NCBI GenBank assembly: GCA_910575075.1
Contig: CAJTCY010000003.1
Location: forward strand, 138,453-202,452
Origin: Lachnospiraceae bacterium
GTDB taxonomy: Bacteria > Bacillota > Clostridia > Lachnospirales > Lachnospiraceae
Length of the DNA stretch: 64,000 nt
Direction: 5' to 3'
In this document: positions 46,822 through 56,091 of the stretch, one piece after another
Layout: each line of letters begins with the position of its first letter
Position numbering within the stretch: the first letter of the stretch is position 1
Notes under the pieces: model-generated
Told to the model about the DNA's origin: nothing
The model's input: the letters and a program-made list of their open reading frames with translations, nothing else
Database searches by the model: none
Made by a program: the position numbers and the translations under genes

Positions 46822-47709
46822 ATGGACACGACAATTGAAATTGAGAATTTATCTAAAAATTTTGGGAAAAAGCAGGCGTTAAGGCATGTGAATCTGGAAA
46901 TTAAACAAGGAATGTTTGGATTGCTGGGACCGAATGGAGCAGGTAAGACTACCCTAATGAAGATTCTTACCACCCTGACGAAAAAAACCAGCGGAGATAT
47001 CAGGTTATGCGGGATTCCTGTAGAGAGGTACAGAGAAATCCGGCAGATGATCGGATATCTGCCGCAGGATTTTTCTATGTATGGAAATATGGGCGCCTAT
47101 GAGGCGTTAGACTATCTCGCAGTATTGTCTGGCATGAATAGGAAGGAGCGGGCACAGAAGGTGCCTAAGATGCTGGAAAAAGTAAATTTGGGAGAGCAGC
47201 ATAAGACCAGGGTAAAAGCAATGTCTGGAGGTATGAGACGCAGGCTTGGCATTGCTCAGGCGATTATACATGATCCCAAAATCATTGTGGTGGATGAACC
47301 CACGGCAGGACTGGACCCAGAAGAGCGGGTGCGCTTCCGCAATCTGCTCTGTGAGATCGCGCGCGACCGCATTGTTATCCTGTCAACACACATTGTGGGA
47401 GATATTGAGGCCACCTGTGAAAACATTGCAGTTTTGAATCAGGGGGAAATTCTGTTTCAGGGAACGGTTTCTAAGTTATTGGAGGCAGTAAAAGGGAAGG
47501 TGTATACGATGGAAGTCTCCGCCATGGAGCTTCCGCTGATACAGGAACAATTCCTGGTTACAGGAATTCTTACAAACGGCAGCATGGCAAATATTAAAAT
47601 CATTGCTGAAGAACTTCCGGTAAAAGGAGCCAAACCTGGGCATGCAGATGTAGAAGACGCTTATATGTATCTGATGAATCATGCTTCTGCCTCAGCGGGC
47701 AGTGTTTAG
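46822..47709 (+). CDS. ABC transporter ATPase (ABC-2 exporter type)
   Basis: 295 residues: Walker A GPNGAGKTT, signature MSGGMRRRLGIAQAI, Walker B IIVVDEPTAGLDPEER and H-loop LSTHIV. The C-terminal about 80 residues form the regulatory extension typical of Nat/Ccm-like exporters. It precedes two membrane proteins and likely drives drug, peptide or sodium export; the substrate is unknown. Confidence 0.93.
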   Translation: MDTTIEIENLSKNFGKKQALRHVNLEIKQGMFGLLGPNGAGKTTLMKILTTLTKKTSGDIRLCGIPVERYREIRQMIGYLPQDFSMYGNMGAYEALDYLAVLSGMNRKERAQKVPKMLEKVNLGEQHKTRVKAMSGGMRRRLGIAQAIIHDPKIIVVDEPTAGLDPEERVRFRNLLCEIARDRIVILSTHIVGDIEATCENIAVLNQGEILFQGTVSKLLEAVKGKVYTMEVSAMELPLIQEQFLVTGILTNGSMANIKIIAEELPVKGAKPGHADVEDAYMYLMNHASASAGSV

Positions 47710-47720
47710 GGGGTGGAAGT

Positions 47721-48965
47721 ATGTTTGGAACATTATTTTTAAAAGAATGCAAACAGATATTAAAAAGTATGGTATATTATATTTATGTGGTAGTTTTTGT
47801 CATGTTTCTGACCAGCCAGTTAAGTGGTGAAATAACACAGAAGCTGGAAAAACCTCAACCGGGACAGGAGAGTTATGGAACAATAAACAGCCAGGATGAA
47901 TCTGATGTTATGGAAAAAGAGTTGGCGGAACTGGTGCTGGAAACATACCATAATTCTTATACCACTTATCCTTTGGGATTTTATAAGGGAGTGGTCCTGA
48001 ATGAAGAAGAAATTGCCAGAGTGACGTCCATTATAGAAAATTGTACAGGGAAGAGCTGGGATCAGCTGATAAAGGAAATGGAAACCCATTATTCTGATTA
48101 TGAGCAGAACAGCATTCAGGGAGCTATGCAGGCACAGATCGCTTATTCTGTTGCTCCTGCACAAAATTTAAGTTATGATGAGTTCTTAAGAAATATGGAA
48201 GAAGTCTGCCGTGTGGTAGGGGCAGGCAGTTCTTATCAAAGGGAATCCCTGCAGGCAGGAGTTTCCGTACCTATGACTTATGAGCAGGCAGTGGAAGAAT
48301 ATGAGGCTCTTTGTTCCAAAGACAGAGTTACCGGAGCTACAGCAAGGCTGTTCTGTGATTATGCAGGAATTGTTCTGTCTGTGCTGCCTGTTTTTCTGGG
48401 GGTTACACGCTGTCTCAGAGATAAGCGAGCACAGGTGTCACAGGTGGTGTTTACCCACCGAATCTCAGCTTTCTGGATTATTGGCAGCAGGTATTGTGCC
48501 AATGTGTGTATGGCGTATCTGCCGGTAGCCGTGACAGCCTTTGTCATGCAGATGCCGTATCAGTATCATGCGAAAACCATAGGAGTTGCTCCGGATGTGT
48601 TAGCGTTTTTGAAGTACAGCGTAATCTGGCTGCTGCCGGAAATCATGATTGTTCTTGCAGTATCATTTCTGATTACAGAACTTACAGAAAATGTAATTTC
48701 CATTTTCATTCAGGTATTCTGGGCGATTGTAAGTCTCTTCTCTATGGTAAATCTTAAGGGCGGTTTTGGTTTTCATCTTATTGCACGGTGGAATACCTTG
48801 GGGAGTACCACACAGTTCTGGCAGCAGAGACAGCAGCTTCTGCTCAACAGAGGATTTTATTTTGCTCTCTCACTGGCATTAGCAGCGCTTACAGTTGTGG
48901 TTTATGAGAAGAAACGCAGGGAAGGAGGTACTGTCTATGGAAAGATATTTAAAGGCAGGAAGTAG
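47721..48965 (+). CDS. ABC-2-type exporter membrane subunit 1
   Basis: 414 residues. The first transmembrane helix (about 17-35) is followed by a large extracytoplasmic region (about 38-205) and a cluster of about five C-terminal helices. No catalytic motif is seen. It starts 11 bp after the ATPase gene and overlaps the next gene by 29 bp. Confidence 0.82.
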   Translation: MFGTLFLKECKQILKSMVYYIYVVVFVMFLTSQLSGEITQKLEKPQPGQESYGTINSQDESDVMEKELAELVLETYHNSYTTYPLGFYKGVVLNEEEIARVTSIIENCTGKSWDQLIKEMETHYSDYEQNSIQGAMQAQIAYSVAPAQNLSYDEFLRNMEEVCRVVGAGSSYQRESLQAGVSVPMTYEQAVEEYEALCSKDRVTGATARLFCDYAGIVLSVLPVFLGVTRCLRDKRAQVSQVVFTHRISAFWIIGSRYCANVCMAYLPVAVTAFVMQMPYQYHAKTIGVAPDVLAFLKYSVIWLLPEIMIVLAVSFLITELTENVISIFIQVFWAIVSLFSMVNLKGGFGFHLIARWNTLGSTTQFWQQRQQLLLNRGFYFALSLALAALTVVVYEKKRREGGTVYGKIFKGRK

Positions 48966-49554
48966 TTTTGTCCGCAGACAGTATATGCCTCATTTACTGT
49001 TGGCTTTTCTGTTTTGCTTAATGTCAGGTTTTTTTGTGAGTTTTCAGAATTTGGAGGCTTCACAGGCTGCAAAGGTGATGGAAATGTATTTTACGTTTAC
49101 AGGAATTATTCTGCTGACACCGCTGTTTTTACCGGAGCAGAATAAGGAAATCTGGCTTCTGGAGCGGTCGAAGGCAATGCCGCTCTGGCGGCTCTATCTG
49201 ATTCGGATTTTGCTGGCGGTGATTTTGCTGGCGGCGGTGGTAACGTTTTTTACACAGCTCATGCAGGGCAGCGGCAGTGTCTTTCCATGGGGACAGTTGT
49301 GGTGGGGGTCTTTTACGGAGATTGTATTTTTGGGGAGCATTGGATGCTTTGTGAGCGCAGTCACCAATCAGGTGATATTAGGCTATATGGTATCTGTATT
49401 TTATTTTATGGCTAACATAGGGGCTTCCAAGTATCTGGGAAAATTTGCGTTGTTTCAGATGATGAAGGGTGAATATGGTTTTGTGCCGGTCATGTTTGCG
49501 GCGGCTCTGGTGCTTTTGGCAGGAGGAATATTACTGAGGGAGAGGGTAAAATAG
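48937..49554 (+). CDS. ABC-2-type exporter membrane subunit 2
   Basis: 205 residues and about six transmembrane helices, with no large soluble domain. The ATG at 48937 has GGAGG (48925-48929 region) upstream and overlaps the previous gene; a frame opening at 48895 lacks a site. Motif-poor, so the family is inferred from position and topology. Confidence 0.8.
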   Translation: MERYLKAGSSFVRRQYMPHLLLAFLFCLMSGFFVSFQNLEASQAAKVMEMYFTFTGIILLTPLFLPEQNKEIWLLERSKAMPLWRLYLIRILLAVILLAAVVTFFTQLMQGSGSVFPWGQLWWGSFTEIVFLGSIGCFVSAVTNQVILGYMVSVFYFMANIGASKYLGKFALFQMMKGEYGFVPVMFAAALVLLAGGILLRERVK

Positions 49555-49570
49555 AGAGGATTATGCAGGG

Positions 49571-49900
49571 GTGGCAAGAGTTCATGGAAGAATTGAGGGA
49601 TTGTATATTCTGCATCCCAACAATGTGGGACGATGCGGACATCAGGCAAACGCCAGCTATGCAGTGCGTTCACAGACAAGAGGACTGAAAATTGGAGAAA
49701 AACTGGTAGAAGATTCTCTTGCAAGAGCAGGAGAGCTTGGCTACAGACTCTTGATTTTCAATGCTGTTGTAAAAGGCAATGAAAGGGCAGTGAGGCTTTA
49801 TGACAGGCTTGGATTTGTAAAAATCCTCGAGGTTCCAGGTGGATTTTTAATGAAAGACGGAAATTATCAGGATACCATCATGTTTTATCATACTGTGTAA
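49571..49900 (+). pseudogene. GNAT acetyltransferase remnant (N-terminal half missing)
   Basis: About 109 residues matching only the C-terminal half of a GNAT N-acetyltransferase: the acetyl-CoA loop SQTRGLKIGEKLVEDSL and the ending NERAVRLYDRLGFVKI..PGGFLMKDG. Complete family members are usually 150-180 residues. The frame starts with GTG without a Shine-Dalgarno site, 16 bp after the exporter stop, so the 5' half was probably lost. A short functional version cannot be excluded. Confidence 0.75.
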
Positions 49901-49936
49901 CAGGCAGGATTTTAGATAGCTAAACGGTTCTAAAGA

Positions 49937-50035
49937 GGCTGCTGCAAAATAGCCGTTATATACATATATGGCGTTTGGATGCTGTGAGTTTTGGCCATAT
50001 ATTGTGTATACACTGCATTTTGCACCAGCCTTTTT
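49937..50035 (+). terminator. Long hairpin terminator
   Basis: The outer arms GGCTGCTGCAAAAT and ATTTTGCACCAGCC pair with one mismatch, the inner ATATATGGC pairs with GCCATATAT, and TTTTT follows. It closes the exporter region. The total hairpin is about 95 nt, unusually long for a simple terminator. Confidence 0.7.
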
Positions 50036-50065
50036 GTATTCTTGATAGGACCAAAGGCAGTAAGA

Positions 50066-50112
50066 CCTTTTGGTACTAAATATTGGTTGCTGTTAAAAAT
50101 GGGGAAACTCAA
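50066..50112. repeat. Intergenic repeat, copy D
   Basis: CCTTTTGGTACTAAAT followed 19 bp later by ATGGGGAAACTCAAG, as at 39860-39900. It lacks the 25-nt hairpin but has ACCAAAGG (50050-50057) able to pair with the CCTTTTGGT. As in copy C, a promoter begins 10-14 bp after it. Confidence 0.5.
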
Positions 50113-50125
50113 GAATGTACAAAAC

Positions 50126-50154
50126 TTGCCAAAACCTCAGATATATCATATAAT
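50126..50154 (+). promoter_or_regulatory. SigA-type promoter of the murE operon
   Basis: TTGCCA (50126-50131), 17-bp spacer, perfect TATAAT (50149-50154), 34 bp ahead of the murE ATG. Confidence 0.75.
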
Positions 50155-50188
50155 ATAATAATATGCATATTAGAAAAGAGGAATGGCA

Positions 50189-51649
50189 ATGGAGCATTTA
50201 GAAAAATTGTTGGAACGTCTGCAATACCAGGTGTTGCAGGGCAATACAGATATAGAGATTACAGAGCTGGTATATGATTCCAGAAAAGTAGTGCCAGGCT
50301 GTCTGTTTGTATGCATGAAAGGTATGGCAGTGGATGGACATATTTTTGTGAAGGAGGCGGCAGAGAAAGGTGCGGCAGCGGTGCTGGTGCAGGAAGAAGT
50401 GGAAGCGCCGGGGCATCTCACTGTAATCAAAGTGGAAGATACCAGGTATGCGCTTGCCCTCACATCCTGCGCCTGGTTCCATCATCCGGCAGAAGAGCTG
50501 AAAGTGATCGGTATCACTGGAACCAAAGGGAAGACTACTACCACCTACATGGTGAAATCAATTCTTGAGAGTGCAGGTTATAAGACAGGGTTGATCGGTA
50601 CGATTGAGGCAATTATAGGAGAACAGGTGATTCCGGCAAATAATACTACGCCGGAGTCTTATATTGTCCAAAAATATTTCCGCCAGATGGTGGAAGAGGG
50701 CTGTACGTGTGTAGTCATGGAAGTGTCTTCTCAGGGCTTGATGATGCATCGGACGGCTGGATTTATGTTTGAAATGGGTATTTTTACTAATATTGAGCCG
50801 GACCATATCGGACCAGGGGAACATTCTTCTTTTGAAGAATATATGTCGTGTAAAGGATTGTTGTTCCGTCAGTGCAGAACCGGAATCGTCAATATAGATG
50901 ACAAACACTGGAAACAGGTGCTGGAAGGGCATACCTGTACCCTGGAGACATTTGGTTTTTCCAAAGAAGCAGATCTTCGGGCAGTAAATCCCCAGCTTGT
51001 CAAGAAGCCAGGCTATCTGGGAGTTTCCTATACGGCAGAAGGACTGGTAAATACCCAGATAGAGGTGGATGTGCCCGGGAAGTTCAGCATTTATAATTCT
51101 TTGACGGCGATTGCCGTCTGCCGTCATTTCAAGACAGGGCTTGAGGATATGAAACAGGCGTTAAAGGAAGCAAAGGTGAAAGGCAGAATTGAGATGGTCA
51201 GGGTATCAGATGATTTTACCCTGATGATTGATTATGCGCATAACGCGATGAGCCTTGAGAGTCTGTTGACTACGTTAAAAGAGTATCAGCCTGCCAGACT
51301 GGTCTGCCTGTTCGGATGCGGGGGCAACCGCTCCAAGCTCCGCCGCTATGAGATGGGAGAGGTATCCGGGAAGCTTGCAGACTTGACAGTGATCACTTCT
51401 GATAATCCCAGATTTGAAGAGCCGCAGGACATTATTGACGATATTAAAACCGGCATCTCCAAAACCAGCGGCAGATATGTGGAAATTCCAGACAGGAAAG
51501 AAGCGATCCGGTATGTGATTGCCAATGGGCGGCCGGGAGACATTATCGTGCTGGCAGGAAAAGGGCATGAAGATTATCAGGAAATCAAAGGAAAGAAGTA
51601 CCCTATGGATGAGCGGGTACTGATCCAGGAAATTTTAAAGGAATTATAA
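50189..51649 (+). CDS. murE: UDP-MurNAc-L-Ala-D-Glu ligase (meso-diaminopimelate type)
   Basis: 486 residues. It adds the third amino acid to the peptidoglycan stem peptide. The ATP site is GITGTKGKTTTTYM; the Mur ligase middle and C-terminal domains follow. The specificity motif reads DNPRFEEP; DNPR is the signature of meso-DAP-adding enzymes as opposed to lysine-adding ones (established knowledge). The ATG at 50189 is well spaced from AGAGG; the ATG at 50183 is too close. It heads the operon that continues with priA. Confidence 0.96.
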   Translation: MEHLEKLLERLQYQVLQGNTDIEITELVYDSRKVVPGCLFVCMKGMAVDGHIFVKEAAEKGAAAVLVQEEVEAPGHLTVIKVEDTRYALALTSCAWFHHPAEELKVIGITGTKGKTTTTYMVKSILESAGYKTGLIGTIEAIIGEQVIPANNTTPESYIVQKYFRQMVEEGCTCVVMEVSSQGLMMHRTAGFMFEMGIFTNIEPDHIGPGEHSSFEEYMSCKGLLFRQCRTGIVNIDDKHWKQVLEGHTCTLETFGFSKEADLRAVNPQLVKKPGYLGVSYTAEGLVNTQIEVDVPGKFSIYNSLTAIAVCRHFKTGLEDMKQALKEAKVKGRIEMVRVSDDFTLMIDYAHNAMSLESLLTTLKEYQPARLVCLFGCGGNRSKLRRYEMGEVSGKLADLTVITSDNPRFEEPQDIIDDIKTGISKTSGRYVEIPDRKEAIRYVIANGRPGDIIVLAGKGHEDYQEIKGKKYPMDERVLIQEILKEL

Positions 51650-51684
51650 TGTAAGTATGATATAGTAAGCAGGTGGTAGATTTT

Positions 51685-53928
51685 ATGGCAAAGTATGCCA
51701 ATGTTATCATTGACATTTCACATGAGAAATTAGATAAAACGTTTCAGTATAAAATACCTGCAGAACAGCAGGATGAGCTTGCGGTGGGAATGCAGGTGGA
51801 AGTGCCTTTTGGAAACGGTAACCGCAGAAGCACAGCTTATGTGGTGGAGCTTACAGATACACCGGAGTATGATGTTTCTAAATTAAAAGAAATCAAGGGG
51901 ATAGTGAAAGAAAGCATTCCGATAGAATCACAGCTCATTGCTCTGGCAGGCTGGATGCGCAAGAATTACGGCGGTACCATGAACCATGCTTTAAGAACTG
52001 TATTGCCGGTAAAACAGAAATCCAGAGAGAAAAAACAGCGTTTTATCTGGCTTGCGTTAAGCCATAAAAAAGCCAGAGAATGGCTGGCTGTTTTTGAGAA
52101 AAAGCATAATACGGCAAGAGCGAAGCTTTTATCACAGCTCCTGGAGCAAAATCCGCTGCCTTATGAAGTAGTAACCAGGAAACTGAATATAACAGCGGCA
52201 GTGATCCGGGCTATGGAAAATATGGGAATCCTGAAAGTAGAAGAGAAGCGTGCCTACCGCAATCCTTTAAAAGAGATGAAACAGAGCAGAAAGCAGCTGG
52301 TTCTCAATGATGAGCAAAGACGGGCGGTGGAACGTATCTGGAAAGATTTTTCTGGCGGAAGACATCAGACATATCTGCTTTGGGGGGTTACCGGAAGCGG
52401 CAAGACGGCCGTTTACATAGAATTAATTGAACAGGCGGTGAAGAGTGCGAGACAGGCAATTGTGCTGATTCCGGAAATTGCCCTGACCTATCAGACGGTA
52501 CTGCGGTTTTATCAGCGGTTTGGAGACAGGGTATCTATATTGAATTCGAAAATGTCTCAGGGAGAGCGGTATGATCAGTTTGAGCGGGCAAAAAATGGGG
52601 AACTGGATGTAATGATAGGACCTCGTTCCGCACTGTTCACACCATTTTCAAATTTAGGGATTATTATTATAGACGAAGAGCATGAGAACAGCTATAAGAG
52701 TGAAACGCTGCCCCGCTATCATGCCAGAGAGACGGCAATTGAGCGGGCGAGAATGGTCGGGGCAAGCGTGGTATTAGGTTCCGCAACGCCTTCTATGGAC
52801 AGCTATTATCAGGCAAAAACAGGGAACTATGTGTTGCTGACGTTGGAAAAAAGAATTGAAGAAAAACCGCTGCCCAGGTGTTATATTGTGGATTTACGGG
52901 AAGAATTAAGAAAGGGAAACCGTTCCATTCTCAGTGAAAAACTGCAGGAACTGATGGAACAGCGGTTAAAAAAGCGCCAGCAGATTATGCTGTTTCTCAA
53001 TCGCAGAGGATTGGCAGGCTTTGTCTCCTGCCGGGCCTGCGGACATGTGATGAAATGCCCTCATTGTGATGTCTCATTGAGCCAGCACAATAATGGCAGG
53101 CTGATGTGCCATTACTGCGGTTATACAAGTAATATGCCAAAAAAATGCCCGGAATGCGGATCTGCCTATATAGGAGGATTTAAAGCCGGGACACAGAAAA
53201 TAGAAGAAATTGTTAAAAAACGTTTTCCTGGTGCAGGTGTGCTGCGGATGGATTTGGATACTACCCGTAATAAAGACGGGTACGAGAAAATTTTATCGGC
53301 GTTTGCCAGTCAGCAGGCAGATATTTTGATTGGAACGCAGATGATTGTAAAGGGGCATGATTTTCCAAATGTGACCCTGGTGGGGGTTCTGGCAGCAGAT
53401 CTGTCTCTTCATGTCAGCGATTTTCATGGTCCAGAACGGACGTTTCAGCTTATTACCCAGGCTGCTGGGCGGGCCGGAAGAGGAAAATTGGCAGGAGAGG
53501 TTGTGATTCAGACGTACAGCCCGGATCATTACGCAATTGAATTGGCACAGAAACATGACTATGAGAAATTTTATGAGACAGAGATCAGTTATCGGGAATT
53601 GATGCATTATCCGCCGATCGGGCATATGTTGATGATGCTTGCAGCATCCGAGGATGAGATGACAGCAATTTTAAGTTCAGAACTTCTGGCAGCGAAGATC
53701 CGGCAGGCGCAGGAAAAGGGAAAGCTTTTGGGACTTTCCATGATTGGCCCTTCGGACGCCGGCGTTGCAAAAGTAAAGGACGTATACCGGAAGGTTCTGT
53801 ATTTTAAGCATCAGGATTATTCTGTGCTGATACAAATCAAGGATGTTCTGGAACAATTTATAAGCCGCCACAAGGAATTTGCAAATGTAATGATACAGTT
53901 TGATTTTGATCCAATGAACGGGTTTTAA
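51685..53928 (+). CDS. priA: Primosomal protein N' (replication restart helicase)
   Basis: 747 residues. The N-terminal 3'BD fold (ANVIIDISHEKLDKTFQYKIP) binds fork ends. The helicase domain has Walker A WGVTGSGKTAVYI, DEEH box IIDEEHENSYKSE, and motif VI region QAAGRAGRG. Between motifs lie eight cysteines in four CxxC pairs (CRAC, CPHC, CHYC, CPEC) binding two zinc ions. It reloads DnaB at stalled forks. The ATG at 51685 has AGGTGG eight bases upstream; the GTG at 51673 is an alternative. Confidence 0.97.
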   Translation: MAKYANVIIDISHEKLDKTFQYKIPAEQQDELAVGMQVEVPFGNGNRRSTAYVVELTDTPEYDVSKLKEIKGIVKESIPIESQLIALAGWMRKNYGGTMNHALRTVLPVKQKSREKKQRFIWLALSHKKAREWLAVFEKKHNTARAKLLSQLLEQNPLPYEVVTRKLNITAAVIRAMENMGILKVEEKRAYRNPLKEMKQSRKQLVLNDEQRRAVERIWKDFSGGRHQTYLLWGVTGSGKTAVYIELIEQAVKSARQAIVLIPEIALTYQTVLRFYQRFGDRVSILNSKMSQGERYDQFERAKNGELDVMIGPRSALFTPFSNLGIIIIDEEHENSYKSETLPRYHARETAIERARMVGASVVLGSATPSMDSYYQAKTGNYVLLTLEKRIEEKPLPRCYIVDLREELRKGNRSILSEKLQELMEQRLKKRQQIMLFLNRRGLAGFVSCRACGHVMKCPHCDVSLSQHNNGRLMCHYCGYTSNMPKKCPECGSAYIGGFKAGTQKIEEIVKKRFPGAGVLRMDLDTTRNKDGYEKILSAFASQQADILIGTQMIVKGHDFPNVTLVGVLAADLSLHVSDFHGPERTFQLITQAAGRAGRGKLAGEVVIQTYSPDHYAIELAQKHDYEKFYETEISYRELMHYPPIGHMLMMLAASEDEMTAILSSELLAAKIRQAQEKGKLLGLSMIGPSDAGVAKVKDVYRKVLYFKHQDYSVLIQIKDVLEQFISRHKEFANVMIQFDFDPMNGF

Positions 53929-53944
53929 AAGAGGAGGAAAGATA

Positions 53945-54421
53945 ATGGCAGTGAGAAATATACGTCAGATAGGAGACGGAATGCTGAAAAAAAAGTGCAG
54001 GGAAATTAAAGAAATAACACCTAGAATAAAAGAATTAATTGAAGATATGAAAGAGACGATGTATGAGGCGAACGGAGTAGGACTGGCAGCGCCTCAGGTA
54101 GGCGTCCTAAAGCGCGTGGTTGTGATAGATGTGGGAGAAGGTCCGCTTGTGCTGATAAATCCCAGGCTGCTGGAAACTGCCGGTGAACAGACGGGAGAGG
54201 AAGGATGCCTGAGCGTTCCCGGAAAATATGGGATCGTAAGCCGGCCCATGTATGTAAAATTTGAAGCATGGAATGAAAATATGGAACATGTGGTGCTGGA
54301 AGGGGAAGAGCTGTTTGCACGGGCTGTCTGCCATGAGATTGATCATTTGGAAGGACAAATGTATGTGGAAAAGACAGTGGATGGCTTACATGATGTGGAG
54401 TACGAGGAGGATGATGAATGA
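53945..54421 (+). CDS. def: Peptide deformylase
   Basis: 158 residues with the three family motifs: GVGLAAPQVGV, EEGCLSVPG and the metal-binding HEIDHLEG. It removes the formyl group from nascent proteins. GAGGAGG precedes the ATG. The next gene, fmt, overlaps its stop by 4 bp. Confidence 0.97.
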   Translation: MAVRNIRQIGDGMLKKKCREIKEITPRIKELIEDMKETMYEANGVGLAAPQVGVLKRVVVIDVGEGPLVLINPRLLETAGEQTGEEGCLSVPGKYGIVSRPMYVKFEAWNENMEHVVLEGEELFARAVCHEIDHLEGQMYVEKTVDGLHDVEYEEDDE

Positions 54422-55362
54422 AGGTGATTTTTATGGGTACACCGGATTTTTCTGTGGGGACCCTGGAGGCTCTGATACAGGCAGGGCATGAGATTACGCT
54501 TGTGGTCACTCAGCCGGATAAGCCCAAAGGAAGAGGAAAAAATCTTCAGTTTCCTCCGGTAAAAGAGGCTGCTCTTGCGCATGGCATAGAAATATACCAG
54601 CCCCGCCGGGTGCGGGAACCAGAATGTATCGAATATCTGCAAAACTATCAGGCAGACATTATTGTGGTGGTGGCATTCGGGCAGATTCTGCCCAGGGAGA
54701 TTCTTGATATGCCGAAATTTGGCTGCGTCAATGTTCATGCTTCCCTGCTGCCAAAATACCGGGGTGCCGCACCCATCCAGTGGGCTGTGATCAATGGTGA
54801 GAGAGTAACGGGAGTTACTACCATGCGCATGGATGAAGGGCTGGACACAGGTGATATGATTCTAAAGGAGGAGGTGGCGCTGGCGCCAGAGGAAACCGGG
54901 GGCAGCCTTTTTGACCGGCTGGCACAGACTGGGGCGGAGCTCTGTGTTCGAACTCTGACAGCCATAGAAGAGGGAACGGCTGCTTATACCCCACAGAATC
55001 ATGAAGCGGCCACTCATACCAGCATGATAAAGAAACAATTAGGAGAAATTGACTGGAACAAATCCGCGCAGGAGCTGGAATGCCTGATTCGGGGACTGAA
55101 TCCCTGGCCGAGCGCTTATACGTATTGGAAGGGGAAGACGTTAAAGATCTGGAAGGCATCTGTGCAAGAGCAGAGCATGCAGCCAGTAGATTTTGAACCA
55201 GGAAGGATTGTTACAGTGAACAAAGATGGCATCATGGTCCAGACTGGACAGGGAATGCTGAATCTTCTGGAGATTCAGTTAGAAGGCAAGAAACGGATGA
55301 AGACAGATGCGTTTCTGCGGGGATACCAGATAGAGACAGGGACCAGATTAGGAAAGGAGTGA
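54418..55362 (+). CDS. fmt: Methionyl-tRNA formyltransferase
   Basis: 314 residues. It formylates initiator Met-tRNA using 10-formyl-THF. Motifs: FMGTPDFSVGTLEALI at the N-terminus, VNVHASLLPKYRGAAPIQWA (catalytic Asn-His region) and MDEGLDTGDM. The C-terminal OB-like domain is present, so it is full length. It overlaps def by 4 bp (ATGA). Confidence 0.97.
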   Translation: MKVIFMGTPDFSVGTLEALIQAGHEITLVVTQPDKPKGRGKNLQFPPVKEAALAHGIEIYQPRRVREPECIEYLQNYQADIIVVVAFGQILPREILDMPKFGCVNVHASLLPKYRGAAPIQWAVINGERVTGVTTMRMDEGLDTGDMILKEEVALAPEETGGSLFDRLAQTGAELCVRTLTAIEEGTAAYTPQNHEAATHTSMIKKQLGEIDWNKSAQELECLIRGLNPWPSAYTYWKGKTLKIWKASVQEQSMQPVDFEPGRIVTVNKDGIMVQTGQGMLNLLEIQLEGKKRMKTDAFLRGYQIETGTRLGKE

Positions 55363-55366
55363 TTGT

Positions 55367-56074
55367 ATGCCATATTATGGATTTTATTTTGACCCAACTT
55401 ATATTTTAGTGATTATCGGAGCGGTGATCTGCCTGATTGCTTCAGCGAGAGTGAAATCTACGTTCCGCAAATATGACAAGGTGCGGAGCATGTCAGGAAT
55501 GACCGGGGCCCAGGCGGCAGAACGCATCCTGCAGGCGGCAGGAATCCGGGATGTGAGCATTCAGCATATTTCCGGGGAACTGACAGATCACTATGATCCT
55601 CGAAATAAAGTGTTGCGATTATCTGACAGCACCTATGGATCGGCTTCTGTGGCGGCAGTCGGCGTGGCGGCACATGAATGCGGCCATGCTATCCAGCATC
55701 AGAAAAGTTATGCGCCGCTCTCCGTCCGCAGCGCTATTGTTCCCGTGGCAAATATCGGTTCCACGCTGGCGTGGCCGTTGATTGTCATTGGTATGTTTAT
55801 CACCAGCAATACCGGAACGCTTCTGATCAATATCGGAATCTTATGCTTTTCTCTGGCAGTGCTGTTTCAGCTTGTCACGCTTCCGGTAGAGTTCAATGCT
55901 TCCGGACGGGCGCTCCGCATTCTGGGTGATACCGGAATCTTAGGAGCCGATGAGCTGACGAAAACACGTAAGGTTTTAAAAGCTGCCGCACTGACTTATG
56001 TGGCAGGAGCTGCCGCTTCGATTCTGCAGTTGCTGCGTCTGTTGTTTTTGTCCAGCGGAAGAAGAAACGATTAA
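55367..56074 (+). CDS. Zinc-dependent membrane peptidase (YugP type)
   Basis: 235 residues. An N-terminal transmembrane helix (about 8-25), then the zinc motif AAHECGHAIQH (HECGH variant of HExxH) and two or three further hydrophobic segments (about 125-175, 205-225). It is the neutral zinc metallopeptidase family often found beside rsmB in Firmicutes; substrates are unknown. It starts five bases after fmt. Confidence 0.92.
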   Translation: MPYYGFYFDPTYILVIIGAVICLIASARVKSTFRKYDKVRSMSGMTGAQAAERILQAAGIRDVSIQHISGELTDHYDPRNKVLRLSDSTYGSASVAAVGVAAHECGHAIQHQKSYAPLSVRSAIVPVANIGSTLAWPLIVIGMFITSNTGTLLINIGILCFSLAVLFQLVTLPVEFNASGRALRILGDTGILGADELTKTRKVLKAAALTYVAGAAASILQLLRLLFLSSGRRND

Positions 56075-56091
56075 GGGTAAGGAGAGAAGAT

